The notes: a model not told the origin generated them from the letters alone. A DNA stretch of 64,000 nt from Geomonas oryzae (GCF_004117875.1 NZ_RAHW01000002.1:744001-808000); one strand, 5' to 3'; counted from the first letter of the stretch, positions 43,072 to 52,175 are shown. A program made the numbers and translations.

Positions 43072-44171
43072 GACCACCTCCCGGTGCGCCGCGCCGATCC
43101 GGCAGAAAAGATCTCCTCGAACTGCCTGGCCCGATGCGCGTAGGTGTGCTCGGCGCGCACCCGCGCCCGCGCCTTACGCCCCACCTCCGCGGCAAGCGCA
43201 GGGGTAAGCCGATCCAGGATCTGCGCCACCTCCTCGCCGTTGGCCGCGACCAGGATCTCGCGCTCCGGCTCGAAGAACTCGCCGATTCCCTCCCAGAGGT
43301 CGGTGATCATGCAGGCGCCGGCACCCGCTGCCTCGAAGACGCGGGTGGCAGGTGAAAAGCCGTTTCGCGCCATGCCGTCGCGGCTCACGTTCAGAACCGC
43401 CATCGGGCTGCAGTTGAACGCGTTGTGGTCGCCGGTTCCGAGGTGACCGATGTAACGAACGTTTTCGCTTTTGGATTTATCCTCCCAGCCGCTGCCGGCC
43501 AAGAGGAAGCTGCGCCGGGGGAGGCTTTGGGCGACGGTCAGGAAGAACTCCTCGACGCGCCGTTCGCGGTCGGGCAGACGGTTCCCCAGGAAGGAGAGGT
43601 CGGCACGCAACCGCTCGTCGGGGGGGACCGGGTGATGGGTGTCCGGGTCGAGTGCGTTGTAGATGGGAACGCACTCCCGCGCACCGAAGCCCTTGTAGGC
43701 GCGCACGACGGGATCGCCGCCGCCGTAGGTGAGGATCATGTCGTACTGCGGCACGAGGGGGAGAAAGGGGTCTGCAGGGTCGGTTCCGATCCGCTCCAGG
43801 GTCGCCGGTGCGTCCACGTCCCAGAGGATCACCAGGGTCCCTTCCCGTTTCAGGCGGAGCACTTCGGCCTCGAGCAGCGCGTCGAAGACCCCGACGCCGC
43901 TTGCCTTCACCACGAGGTCCGAGCCGCGAGCGGCCTCGAGGGATCGGAACACCCCCTCCTCGGTAGCCGGGTAGACCACCACGGTCGCCCAGTCCGGGTC
44001 CTCCATGTCGCGGTGCGCCTGGCGGCCGTAGGCGTCGGGCTCGTAGAAGGTGACACGGTGCCCGAGGCTAGCAAGCGCCCGGACCATGCCGCGGTAATAG
44101 GTGGCGGCACCGTTCCAGTAGGCGGAGACCAGGCTCGAGGCGAAGAAGGAGATGTTGAGCGGTGCGGCCAT
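43068..44171 (-). CDS. CgeB-like glycosyltransferase 2
   Basis: A 367-residue paralogue of the preceding protein. N-terminal NISFFASSLVSAYWNGAATYYRGMV, C-terminal TRVFEAAGAGACMITDLWEGIGEFFEPEREIL. About a third of positions appear shared with CgeB-like 1 by eye. It is coupled to gene 1 by an ATGA overlap, and a 351-base repeat-filled gap lies upstream. Substrate unknown. Confidence 0.88.
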   Translation of the reverse strand: MAAPLNISFFASSLVSAYWNGAATYYRGMVRALASLGHRVTFYEPDAYGRQAHRDMEDPDWATVVVYPATEEGVFRSLEAARGSDLVVKASGVGVFDALLEAEVLRLKREGTLVILWDVDAPATLERIGTDPADPFLPLVPQYDMILTYGGGDPVVRAYKGFGARECVPIYNALDPDTHHPVPPDERLRADLSFLGNRLPDRERRVEEFFLTVAQSLPRRSFLLAGSGWEDKSKSENVRYIGHLGTGDHNAFNCSPMAVLNVSRDGMARNGFSPATRVFEAAGAGACMITDLWEGIGEFFEPEREILVAANGEEVAQILDRLTPALAAEVGRKARARVRAEHTYAHRARQFEEIFSAGSARRTGRWS

Positions 44172-44220
44172 GGGGGTTTTCCTTTCTATGCGGTTCTTCG
44201 AAGCGTCCCGAGGTTGACCG

Positions 44221-44311
44221 GGAATTCCGGGAAACCAATGTGTGTTCCCTCAAAGCAGGAAGCTGGCCCAGCGTCCCCCCCTTTGCGAAGGGGGGCAAGG
44301 GGGGATTTGCC
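44221..44311 (-). repeat. Family 1 repeat, copy C (reverse)
   Basis: On the minus strand it starts GCAAATCCCCCCTTGCC, contains the CCCCCCTTCGCAAAGGGGGG hairpin and runs on through ACACACATTGG to TTTCCCGGAATTCC, which matches the longer tail of copy B (ACACACTGTCC, TTTCCCGGGAATT). Copies C and D face each other in the 351-base gap between two CgeB-like genes. No gene is seen in that gap. Confidence 0.85.
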
Positions 44312-44394
44312 TTGGTTATGCCAGACCATTCCCGCACAGTGCGCAGTCAGACGGCAGATGCTGAGCGACTTCTGTTCGAACCTGCCAATAAAAT

Positions 44395-44465
44395 GCAAAT
44401 CCCCCCCGTCCCCCCTTCGCAAAGGGGGGAGCGCGAGTTCACATGCGGTGCTTCGTGGAGACCCT
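44395..44465 (+). repeat. Family 1 repeat, copy D
   Basis: Starts GCAAATCCCCCCCGTCC with the CCCCCCTTCGCAAAGGGGGG hairpin, then a tail with GGTGCTTCGTGGAGACCC, similar to copies B2 and E. C/G-rich sequence continues to 44517, just before the stop of CgeB-like 3. Confidence 0.85.
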
Positions 44466-44522
44466 TGTCGCAATTCGCCGTCCCCCAAATCCCCGTCCCC
44501 TTGGACCCCCCGGAATAACCCG

Positions 44523-45620
44523 CTAATCGCCGCCCCCCAGCTCCCGGCAGATGGCGAGCAGTTCCTCAACCCGGTGCCGGCAGGTGTGCCGTGCGAGTAT
44601 GGTCTGCCGCCCGTGCGCGGCGAGCCGGTGCGCTTTGCCGGGGTCCTCGAGCAGCGCCTTCATCCTGGCTTCCATCTCCCGCCCGTCCCGGGCGTAAAGA
44701 AGGTCCTTGCCCGCCTCGAAGAGCCTGTCGCTGTCGACCCAAGGGGCGGAAACGAGCGGGATGCCGCAGGCGAGCGCCTCGAAGGGGCGGATGGTGGGGA
44801 TCCCCGGGAGCGCCTCCACGTAAGGGCGACGCGGTATGTGAACGGTGAGTCGGAACCTGCTGAAGACCCTGGGGACGTTGAAGTTCGGGAGCCAACCGCC
44901 GTAGCCGATCCCGCTCTCGGCAAGGAGCTGCAGCGCCTGGCGCGGATAGCGCACCCCGTACACCGCCGCTTTGAGATGGAGACGTCTTACCGGCTCGACG
45001 AAGAACTCGCGGATCTCCTCGCTGCGCTCGTCGTCGCCCCAGTTGCCGACCCAGACGACGTCCCCCACCTTGTCCGCCCCTTCTACCGGCGCGAAGACCC
45101 GCACGTCCGCCGCCTCGTGCCAGACCCACACCTTTTTCGCCCAGCCGCGGTCGAGGTAGATGTCGCGGATCTTTCCGCCGTAGGCAAGGACGCCGTCGAA
45201 GCCGGAGAGGTCGCAGGCGGCCATCGCTTCGGCATCGGTCACGCTTCGGTGATGCGTGTCGTGGAAGAGGAGCCGGTAGCGCCCGCCCCCCTTGCGGTGC
45301 AGGCCGATCAGCCGGACGAGTTCCGGGTCGTTCCATTCGTGCACGATCACCAGGTCCGCCTGCGCGAGGGCCCGGTCCAGATCGAGTTCATCCAGCCGGT
45401 AACGTATCCCGACAAGCCCCGGGTAGACCTGTTCGAACTCCTGCAGCGCGTACTCGCCGCTGTCGCGCAACATGTTCCGGTAGCTCCACCCTTCGTCGGG
45501 CTCGTACACCGCGACCTCGTGCCCCATGAGGCGCAGTTCGGTAGCCACGCCGCGCAGGAAATGGGCGTTGCCGTGGTTCCAGTCGGAGACTATGGAGTGG
45601 TAAAACATTACGATGCGCAT
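44523..45620 (-). CDS. CgeB-like glycosyltransferase 3
   Basis: A 365-residue protein. It begins MRIVMFYHSIVSDWNHGNAH, sharing the W-N-x-G-N/A loop of the other two CgeB-like proteins. The C-terminal IRPFEALACGIPLVSAPWVDSDRLFEAGKDLL is the sugar-nucleotide site. AAGG precedes ATG 45620; a longer start at 45650 would overlap the upstream gene and is less likely. It lies 26 bases after the GT4 gene. Substrate unknown. Confidence 0.87.
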   Translation of the reverse strand: MRIVMFYHSIVSDWNHGNAHFLRGVATELRLMGHEVAVYEPDEGWSYRNMLRDSGEYALQEFEQVYPGLVGIRYRLDELDLDRALAQADLVIVHEWNDPELVRLIGLHRKGGGRYRLLFHDTHHRSVTDAEAMAACDLSGFDGVLAYGGKIRDIYLDRGWAKKVWVWHEAADVRVFAPVEGADKVGDVVWVGNWGDDERSEEIREFFVEPVRRLHLKAAVYGVRYPRQALQLLAESGIGYGGWLPNFNVPRVFSRFRLTVHIPRRPYVEALPGIPTIRPFEALACGIPLVSAPWVDSDRLFEAGKDLLYARDGREMEARMKALLEDPGKAHRLAAHGRQTILARHTCRHRVEELLAICRELGGGD

Positions 45621-45646
45621 GGGTCCTTCCGTTGTCGCGTGATTTG

Positions 45647-46741
45647 TCACGCCTGCCCCCGGAGCCGGTCGTAGAGGTCCAGGTAGCCGGCGGTCATCCT
45701 GGCGGCGGAGAAGCTGCGGCTTCGCTCCAGCGCCTTTTCCCCAAGACGCGCCTGCCGGTTACGGTCGGCGCAAAGGGCGCAGAGTTCGGTTTGCAGTTGC
45801 CCTGGGGATTCGGGATCGACAAAAACGGCCGCCCCATCCCACAGTTCGCGCAGGCTCGGGATATCGCCTAAAACGAGGGCGCAACCGGAGAGGGCCGCCT
45901 CCAAAACCGTGAGACCGAAAGGCTCGTAGCGTGCGGGGAGCGCGTAGACCGACGCCGCCGCGTACCAAGGGGCAAGCGCGTCGGGAGCGAGAACGCCGAG
46001 GCGGTTCACCCCCTCCACAGCAGCGGACCCGCCGTCCGGGCGGTTGATCTCGCCCGCCACGTACACCGGCCACGGCAGGTCGTATGCGTTCTTAACCAGC
46101 GCGGCGATGTTCTTCGCGTCGTCCCATACCCGCCCCACGGCGAGGATGAAATCCTCCTTCCTACCCGGGCGGAAGCGGGTGCGGGCCCGCGCGTTGTAGA
46201 CCACCTGCGCGTCCGGCAGCGGGAGGTAGATGCGGCGGATCGCTTCCAGCATCGCCGCCGAAGGGGCGGCCACGAGTCCCGCCGCGGCGAGTCCTCGGGT
46301 TACCCTGTCGCGGTATTCGTGCAGGCGCTGCGGCGCCTCTTTGCCGCGCACCGCCTGATACCAGGAAAGGACGCAGGAGTGGGCGACGACGAGGCATGGG
46401 CTTTGCCATGGGAGCGCGGCATGGACGTAGCCGTTCAGGTGCACGAGGTCGGGCTTCAGCTCCGCCTCGAGCGATAAAAGCCACTCCCCGCTCAGCTCGA
46501 CGTCGTGCCAGGGGTCGTCCATCCACTCGAGACGGTATTCGCTTTCGTAAAGCGTGACGTTCCCCTCCTCGGCCACTTCACGCCGCTGTTCCTGTGAGAG
46601 GGGCTGCCCCATCGTCGCCAGCGCCACCTGCACGCCATGGATCGAGAGCCCGCGCACGAGTTCGAGGACGTAATTCCAGACCCCGCCGATGGGGTCCGCC
46701 GTCATCAGTACGAGCCCCGGCGGCGTCACTTTGCCGACCAT
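45647..46741 (-). CDS. GT4-family glycosyltransferase
   Basis: A 364-residue GT-B fold enzyme. The N-terminal glycine-rich loop is MTADPIGGVWNYVLELVRGL. The EX7E-type donor site is YEPFGLTVLEAALSGCALVLGD. The frame is open further upstream into a repeat element, but ATG 46741 (MVGKVTPPG) is the first sensible start. It is the first of the lower block of the carbohydrate cluster. Sugar donor unknown. Confidence 0.88.
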   Translation of the reverse strand: MVGKVTPPGLVLMTADPIGGVWNYVLELVRGLSIHGVQVALATMGQPLSQEQRREVAEEGNVTLYESEYRLEWMDDPWHDVELSGEWLLSLEAELKPDLVHLNGYVHAALPWQSPCLVVAHSCVLSWYQAVRGKEAPQRLHEYRDRVTRGLAAAGLVAAPSAAMLEAIRRIYLPLPDAQVVYNARARTRFRPGRKEDFILAVGRVWDDAKNIAALVKNAYDLPWPVYVAGEINRPDGGSAAVEGVNRLGVLAPDALAPWYAAASVYALPARYEPFGLTVLEAALSGCALVLGDIPSLRELWDGAAVFVDPESPGQLQTELCALCADRNRQARLGEKALERSRSFSAARMTAGYLDLYDRLRGQA

Positions 46742-46787
46742 TCCCCGGGATGGCGCCTTCAATTGGTGGTTGTATGGTCGGACCAAG

Positions 46788-46855
46788 GCAAATCCCCCCT
46801 GCCCCCCCTTCGCAAAGAGGGGAACCTAAGGCCACATTCTGCGCTTCGTGGGCAA
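46788..46855 (+). repeat. Family 1 repeat, copy E
   Basis: Starts GCAAATCCCCCCTGCCC with CCTTCGCAAAGAGGGG (hairpin partly decayed) and a tail ACCTAAGGCCACATTCTGCG then CTTCGTGGG. It directly abuts the 8-bp tandem repeat. Confidence 0.85.
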
Positions 46856-46975
46856 CCGCTTCGCCGCTTCACCGCTTCACCGCTTCACCGCTTCCCCGCT
46901 TCCCCGCTTCCCCGCTTCACCGCTTCCCCGCTTCACCGCTTCCCCGCTTCACCGCTTCCCCGCTTCACCGCTCGA
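46856..46975 (+). repeat. 8-bp tandem repeat (15 units)
   Basis: Fifteen units of CCGCTTCN, mainly alternating CCGCTTCA and CCGCTTCC: one CCGCTTCG, three A, three C, then A/C alternation and a final CCGCTCGA. It occupies the space between the Gfo/Idh/MocA gene (ends 47018) and the GT4 gene. The regular alternation in the second half suggests a 16-bp higher-order unit. Copy number is likely variable between strains. Confidence 0.95.
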
Positions 46976-47017
46976 CCGTTCCCGCAACTCACGAAACTCA
47001 CGGGAACCTCCGGGAGA

Positions 47018-48019
47018 CTACCTACCGTATGCCTGGTCCAACACCTGGGCGACGCGCACGAGGTGCTCCGCCTGCGGGTCGAAGGCGCCTTTGCTGAGCC
47101 GCAACTGCCTCGCCCAGGCGACGGCGCATCGCCCACCCCACTCGTCGGGAGGCGAGGAGATGGTCTCCGAGGCGGTGCCGCGGAAGCGCTCGGCGACGAA
47201 GTCGTAGAAGGAGCCCTGGACGTTCTTGAAGCTGACACCGCCGCGGGTGCCGTAGAAGCTCGATTCGATCACGGCGTCGCGCCCCGCGGAGACGTTCCAC
47301 GAGCAGGCAAGGCGGACGGCATGCCCCTCTTCCAGCACCAGGGAGACCACCGCGTAGTCCTCGACCTTGCCGCTCCCAGTCTTCAACCTCTCCCCGCCGG
47401 CAAAGATCGAGCTGGAGACGCTGCGCACCTCGGGGTAGCCGAAAAACCAGAGCGCCAGATCGACAAGATGGCTGCCAAGGTCCATGAGACACCCCCCGCC
47501 GGAAAGCTCGGGATCGTAGAACCACGGCTTGTCCGGTCCGTAGGCGTTGTGGAAGGTGAGGTCCGCGGCGTAGACCTGCCCGATTTCACCGGAACTGACC
47601 AACTGGTGGATCTTCATGATGCCGTCGGCGAAACGGTAGGAGAAATCGACCCCCAGCAGCCGGTTCATCGACCGGGCGGCATGCACCACGAGCTGGGCCT
47701 CCTCGGCGTTTCTTCCCAAGGGTTTCTGGCAGAACACGGCAAGCCCCCGGTCCAGGGCGCGCAGGGCCTGGTAGCAATGCCCGGCGGAAGGTGTGGCGAT
47801 CACCACCCCGTCCAGGTCGAGCTCCAACAGGGCATCCAGATCCTCGACCAACACCGCCCCGGGCGCCAGCTTCGCCGCCTCACGCGCGTTCTCCTCGCAG
47901 GGGTCCGCGATCGCCGCGACCTCCGCTTCGCCGCTCAAGGCGATGGCCTGCATCCTGTGACGGCCGATCCAGCCGGTCCCCAGAAAACCAACCCTCGGCA
48001 ATGCCGTTTTCTTCTTCAT
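47018..48019 (-). CDS. Gfo/Idh/MocA-family oxidoreductase
   Basis: A 333-residue NAD(P)-dependent sugar dehydrogenase-like enzyme. The Rossmann motif is GFLGTGWIGRHRM. The usual EKP catalytic lysine motif appears as CQKPLGRNAEEA. The substrate region is GGGCLMDLGSHLVDLALWFFG. ATG 48019 has better spacing to AAGGGGA than the ATG 3 bases earlier. It lies 15 bases after the alcohol dehydrogenase gene. It probably oxidises or reduces a sugar intermediate of the cluster. Confidence 0.9.
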   Translation of the reverse strand: MKKKTALPRVGFLGTGWIGRHRMQAIALSGEAEVAAIADPCEENAREAAKLAPGAVLVEDLDALLELDLDGVVIATPSAGHCYQALRALDRGLAVFCQKPLGRNAEEAQLVVHAARSMNRLLGVDFSYRFADGIMKIHQLVSSGEIGQVYAADLTFHNAYGPDKPWFYDPELSGGGCLMDLGSHLVDLALWFFGYPEVRSVSSSIFAGGERLKTGSGKVEDYAVVSLVLEEGHAVRLACSWNVSAGRDAVIESSFYGTRGGVSFKNVQGSFYDFVAERFRGTASETISSPPDEWGGRCAVAWARQLRLSKGAFDPQAEHLVRVAQVLDQAYGR

Positions 48020-48034
48020 CATTTCCCCTTTCCC

Positions 48035-49006
48035 TTACTGGCCGATGCGGATCATCCCCTTTAAGAAACCGTCGGGGCGCTCCTCCATGATCCGGTAGGC
48101 GCGTGCCAGCCCCTCGAGCGGAAAGCTGTGCGTGATGAGTTCACCGAGCGGGAACATCCTCGACTCGACCGCGGCGATCCCCGCCCGCATCCCCTCCAGG
48201 TAGACCCGCGCGTCGCGCTCGTGCGCGTTGATGACGTCGATCCCCTTCCAGTTCCAGAGCTGGAGGTTCACCTGGCGCAGGCCGTCCTGGTGGTACCCGG
48301 CGATGATGATCTTTCCCCCCTCGCGAACCAGCTCTCCGGCGAGATCCAGCGGCCACTGGTGCCCGGTCGCCTCGACGACGCGGTCGCACCCCCGCTCGCC
48401 CGCTATCTCGCGCACCCGGTCCATCACCCGCTGGTGGTCGTCGAGCAGCACGGTCTCCTCGGCGCCGCAACGCCTGGCAAGCTCGAGCGCAAAGCTGCGG
48501 CGCGAGATGGCGATGACCCGTGCGCCGCGCGCGGCGGCAAGGGAGGTGAAGATGGCACCCAAGAAACCCGCGCCGATCAACGCCACCGTCTGACCGGGCT
48601 CGATTGAGCTGCGGCGGAAGACGTTCATGGCGCACCCGACCGGCTCCCCCGGAAAGGGCTGGTCGTCCAGGGACGCCGGGATCTTCACCAGAGCGTCGGA
48701 GCGCACCAGGTCGAATTCGGCGTAGGCGTTGTTGGAGAGAAAAGCGATGCGATCCCCCACCTTCACCCCCTGCACCCCGTCCCCCAGCGCCCGCACCCTT
48801 CCCCACCCTTCGTGACCGGGGGCGCCCGGAAGGGCCGGATAGTTGAACCAGGGGCGTCCTTGCCAAAGCGGAAGGTTCGAGGCGCAGACGCCGCACCCTT
48901 CGAGGGCGACCAGTACTTCCCCCGCTCCAGGCTCCGGGCGGGGTACCATTTTCACCGCCGCCTCTCCCGGTCCCGTGATCACCGCCGCTTCCATCGTCTC
49001 GCCCAT
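48035..49006 (-). CDS. MDR-family alcohol dehydrogenase
   Basis: A 323-residue medium-chain dehydrogenase. Catalytic-zinc ligands are C in GCGVCASN and H-E in APGHEGWG. The cofactor loop is LIGAGFLGAI. The four-cysteine structural zinc lobe is missing, which occurs in several MDR subfamilies. GGAGG is 7 bases before ATG 49006, which overlaps the stop of the fusion gene (ATGA). Together with the next gene it offers two redox steps on a sugar or polyol. Confidence 0.9.
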   Translation of the reverse strand: MGETMEAAVITGPGEAAVKMVPRPEPGAGEVLVALEGCGVCASNLPLWQGRPWFNYPALPGAPGHEGWGRVRALGDGVQGVKVGDRIAFLSNNAYAEFDLVRSDALVKIPASLDDQPFPGEPVGCAMNVFRRSSIEPGQTVALIGAGFLGAIFTSLAAARGARVIAISRRSFALELARRCGAEETVLLDDHQRVMDRVREIAGERGCDRVVEATGHQWPLDLAGELVREGGKIIIAGYHQDGLRQVNLQLWNWKGIDVINAHERDARVYLEGMRAGIAAVESRMFPLGELITHSFPLEGLARAYRIMEERPDGFLKGMIRIGQ

Positions 49007-51057
49007 CACAAAGCCTCCACACCCGAAACCGGGTACCCTTTTCTTCCCGCCTTGCCCGAGGTCCGCTCGGGCTCAAGGCGCATCGAGGCGCAGAGCCACC
49101 GGTACAGCCGCTCCACCCCTTCCTCGACCGAGTGGCGCGGCGTCCATCCGCAGGCGCCGTTGAACTTGCCGATGTCCGACACGTAGTAGCGCTGGTCGCC
49201 GGTGCGCCATGCATCGAAGAAGACCTGCGGCAGTCGGCCGTGCAGCCCGCGCAGCAACTCCAGAAGTTCCAGGAGGCTGATGGTGCGCTCGGGGCCTCCC
49301 CCGATGTTGAAGGCCTGCCCGGTGAGGCGCGGCATCTCCTCGCGGGCCCGGCACATCGCCTCCACCAGGTCCTCCACGAAGAGGAGATCTCGCACCTGGC
49401 AGCCGTCGCCGTACAGGGTGATCGGCTCTCCCTTCAGGGTACGGATGGCGAAGTGCGCCACCCACCCCTGGTCCTCGGTGCCGTACTGGTGCGGTCCGTA
49501 GATGCAGCTCATCCTGAAGACGGCGGCGTGGATCCCGAAGCTGCGGGCGTAATCGAGCACGTACTGGTCGGCGCACCCCTTGGAGCAGCCGTACGGGCTC
49601 AGGAAGTCGAGCGGGGTCCCCTCGCCGAAACCGCGTTCACGCAGCGCGGGGTCGACCGGCTCGTAGCGCGAGCCGCTTTTGCGGATGCGGCACCCGTCGA
49701 TCCCGCCGTACACCTTGTTGGTCGAGGTGAACAAAAGCGAGGGTGGCTCCTTCGCGGTGCGGATCGCCTCTAGGAGCGCAAAGGTCCCCTGACCGTTCAC
49801 GGCGAAGTCGGCGGCCGGGTTGTCGACGCTCGTCGTGACCGCGACCTGGGCCGCGAAGTGGTAGACGTGCGACGAGCGGGCGATGGCATCTTGCAGCGCC
49901 AGGTGGTTTCGGGTGTCGGCGATCCTTACCTCGAGCCGGTCGCCGCAGTTCTCGGTGAGCCAAAGAAGGTTCTCCTCCACCCCTTCGCGCGAAAGGTTGT
50001 CGTAGACGATGACCCGATGGCCGTCCTGCGTCAGGCGGTGCACGAGGTTCGTCCCGATGAACCCCGCGCCGCCGGTGACGAGGATCGCCTTCTCAGGACC
50101 GGCCGGGGCGCAGGTGCGGGCCGCCTGTTCAATCCCCTTGAGCGCGGTGACGCTCCCCTTTTCCAGCAGCCGGTAGAGGAGCTTCGGCGTGCCGTCCGCC
50201 TTTTTGAAGCCGAAGAAGTACTCCCGCTCGTCCAGGTGGAAGCGGTTCACGGCGGCGAGCGCCGGGTCGAGGTCGTCGGCGCCGTACCAGTAGATGCGGC
50301 TCGCCGGGGCACCGAGGAGATCCAGAAAGACCTGTGCCTGCTTGAACTCGTCGTGCTGCCAGGTGGAAAAGCCCGCCTCCGTAACCCAGATCTCGCAGGC
50401 GGCGCCGCGCTCGTCCAGGATCTCCCGCACCATGGCGATGTTGCGCGCCCACCCTTTCCAGGTGTAGTCGAAGATGTCGGGAAAGCCGTGGATCCCCACC
50501 ACGTCGATGTAGTCCATAACGCCCAGGTCGAACATGCGGCAGAGCCAGTGGCCGTCGATGGGGCTCATGCCCCCGAGCACGGTTTTCTTGCCGCGTTTTT
50601 TAGCCCAGTAGGCGGCGGCCCCGATCATCTCGCCGAAGCCGCTCCAGTGCGGGTCGAGGGTCCAGTCCCACTCGCTCAGGTTGTTGGGCTCGTTCCAGAG
50701 TTCGACGTACTCGAAGTGCTCGCCGAAGGAGTCGATGAATAGATCGATGAAATCGGCGTAGTCCCGGGCGCGCTTGGGCGGGGAGGAGGTCTTGGGCTCG
50801 ATGCCGATGGAGGGTGGCGTGTACAGGACGCAGGGGAGGAGCTCCACGACGCCGGAGAGGCGCGGGATAAGCCACTCGTACCAGCTTTTCCCCTCGCTCG
50901 TGTACCAGTCCGCCCAGGATATGCCGGTTCTGAGCCGCTTCACGCCGAGTTTTTCGAGGTCGGCAAGGACCCGCTCCACCCGGTCCCGCTCCCCGGGGCG
51001 AAACCACTCGACCAGCCCCAGGTGCTCAGGCAGCCGTTCCACGGACGCGCGGCTCAT
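49006..51057 (-). CDS. Glycoside-hydrolase-like / NAD-sugar epimerase fusion
   Basis: A 683-residue two-domain protein. Residues 1-310 resemble a clan GH-A TIM-barrel glycosidase: acid/base E123 in LWNEPNN and nucleophile E227 in IWVTEAGFS. Residues 322-683 are an extended SDR sugar epimerase: GGAGFIG (329-335), STNKVYGG, and Y489/K493 in SPYGCSKGCADQYV, close to CDP-paratose 2-epimerases. ATG 51057 overlaps the upstream epimerase stop (ATGA), and the frame reads through both domains without a break. Both catalytic sets look intact. The linked reactions are unknown. Confidence 0.85.
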   Translation of the reverse strand: MSRASVERLPEHLGLVEWFRPGERDRVERVLADLEKLGVKRLRTGISWADWYTSEGKSWYEWLIPRLSGVVELLPCVLYTPPSIGIEPKTSSPPKRARDYADFIDLFIDSFGEHFEYVELWNEPNNLSEWDWTLDPHWSGFGEMIGAAAYWAKKRGKKTVLGGMSPIDGHWLCRMFDLGVMDYIDVVGIHGFPDIFDYTWKGWARNIAMVREILDERGAACEIWVTEAGFSTWQHDEFKQAQVFLDLLGAPASRIYWYGADDLDPALAAVNRFHLDEREYFFGFKKADGTPKLLYRLLEKGSVTALKGIEQAARTCAPAGPEKAILVTGGAGFIGTNLVHRLTQDGHRVIVYDNLSREGVEENLLWLTENCGDRLEVRIADTRNHLALQDAIARSSHVYHFAAQVAVTTSVDNPAADFAVNGQGTFALLEAIRTAKEPPSLLFTSTNKVYGGIDGCRIRKSGSRYEPVDPALRERGFGEGTPLDFLSPYGCSKGCADQYVLDYARSFGIHAAVFRMSCIYGPHQYGTEDQGWVAHFAIRTLKGEPITLYGDGCQVRDLLFVEDLVEAMCRAREEMPRLTGQAFNIGGGPERTISLLELLELLRGLHGRLPQVFFDAWRTGDQRYYVSDIGKFNGACGWTPRHSVEEGVERLYRWLCASMRLEPERTSGKAGRKGYPVSGVEAL

Positions 51058-52175
51058 AGCGTAAGTCCCCGCTGGGCAAGCTCGGCGTGCGCCTCGGCCA
51101 CCCTGTCGACCGCCACCTCCCCTTCGAGCCACGAGGCGAGCTCGGTGAGCCCCTCCTCGAAGCCGACCCTTGGAGCGTAGCCAAGCACCTCGCGCGCCGC
51201 GGTGATGTCGGCGAAGCAGTGTCGGATGTCGCCCGCCCGGTAACTTCCGGTGATCTCCGGTTCGATGGTGGTGCAGTTGAGCACCCGGCAGAAGCGCTCG
51301 AGCAGTTGCAAAACCGAGATGCTCGCGCCGCTGCCTATGTTGAAGAGCGACTGCTTCTTCGAGTCGACCTCCATGGCGAGGCGGCAGGCGACCGCCACGT
51401 CGCGCACGCTCACGAAGTCGCGCTGCTGGAGGCCGTCCTCGAAGATGCGCGGGGCGTTGCCGTTCATGAGGCGCGAGGCGAAGATGGCGAGCACCCCGGT
51501 GTACGGGTTCGAGAGGGCCTGGCGCGTGCCGTACACGTTGAAGAAGCGAAGGGCCACCACCGGTATCCGGTAACAGTTGCCGACGATGAGGGCCATCCGC
51601 TCCTGGTCGTACTTCGAGAGCGCGTAGACCGAGGCGAGCGAGGGGACCTTGTCCTCCGGGGTCGGGACCGGGACGAGCGGCTCGCGGTTCGCCGCGCACG
51701 GCTCCCAGCTCCCGCAGCGCAGCTGTTCCATGTCGCGCATGATGTCGTCGTAGCTGTTTCCGCTCCCGTCGCGGTAGCGCCCTTCCCCGTAGATGCTCAT
51801 GCTGGAGGCGACGATGAGTTTCCGAGATCCCCGCGCGCGGGCCATCTCCTCGAGGAGCACCGCGGTTCCGCAGTTGTTGACCGAGGTGTACTGCTCGATC
51901 TCGTACATGCTCTGGCCGACGCCGACCATGGCGGCGAAATGAAAGACCGCCTCCGTTCCGGCGAGCGCCTTTTTCACCGCCTTCGCGTCCCGTACGTCTC
52001 CCTTGATCAACTCGACTTCGGGATCCAGATAGGCCGGGCGCCTGCCGTCGGGGCCGTGCACCTGCGGAACCAGGCTGTCCAGGACGCGCACCCGGTAACC
52101 GTGACGTAGCAACTCGTCCGCCAGGTGGGAACCGATGAAACCGGCTCCACCCGTTATGAGAACGGTTCCTGCCAT
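51054..52175 (-). CDS. NAD-dependent nucleotide-sugar epimerase/dehydratase
   Basis: A 373-residue extended SDR enzyme. Cofactor motif GGAGFIGSHLADEL at 9-22, SSMSIYGEGRY, active-site Y-x3-K in SVYALSKYDQERM and the substrate region RFFNVYGTRQALSNPYTG. It probably makes an epimerised NDP-sugar. AAGGAGG precedes the ATG. It is the first gene of the minus-strand carbohydrate cluster and is coupled to the fusion gene. Confidence 0.92.
   Translation of the reverse strand: MAGTVLITGGAGFIGSHLADELLRHGYRVRVLDSLVPQVHGPDGRRPAYLDPEVELIKGDVRDAKAVKKALAGTEAVFHFAAMVGVGQSMYEIEQYTSVNNCGTAVLLEEMARARGSRKLIVASSMSIYGEGRYRDGSGNSYDDIMRDMEQLRCGSWEPCAANREPLVPVPTPEDKVPSLASVYALSKYDQERMALIVGNCYRIPVVALRFFNVYGTRQALSNPYTGVLAIFASRLMNGNAPRIFEDGLQQRDFVSVRDVAVACRLAMEVDSKKQSLFNIGSGASISVLQLLERFCRVLNCTTIEPEITGSYRAGDIRHCFADITAAREVLGYAPRVGFEEGLTELASWLEGEVAVDRVAEAHAELAQRGLTL

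Noticed and set aside
46594-48064. Plus-strand frames running through the 8-bp tandem repeat (HRFTASPL-type peptides)
   Set aside because: They are products of the tandem repeat and of antisense of the oxidoreductase; the eight-base unit length gives the repeated peptide by periodicity only.
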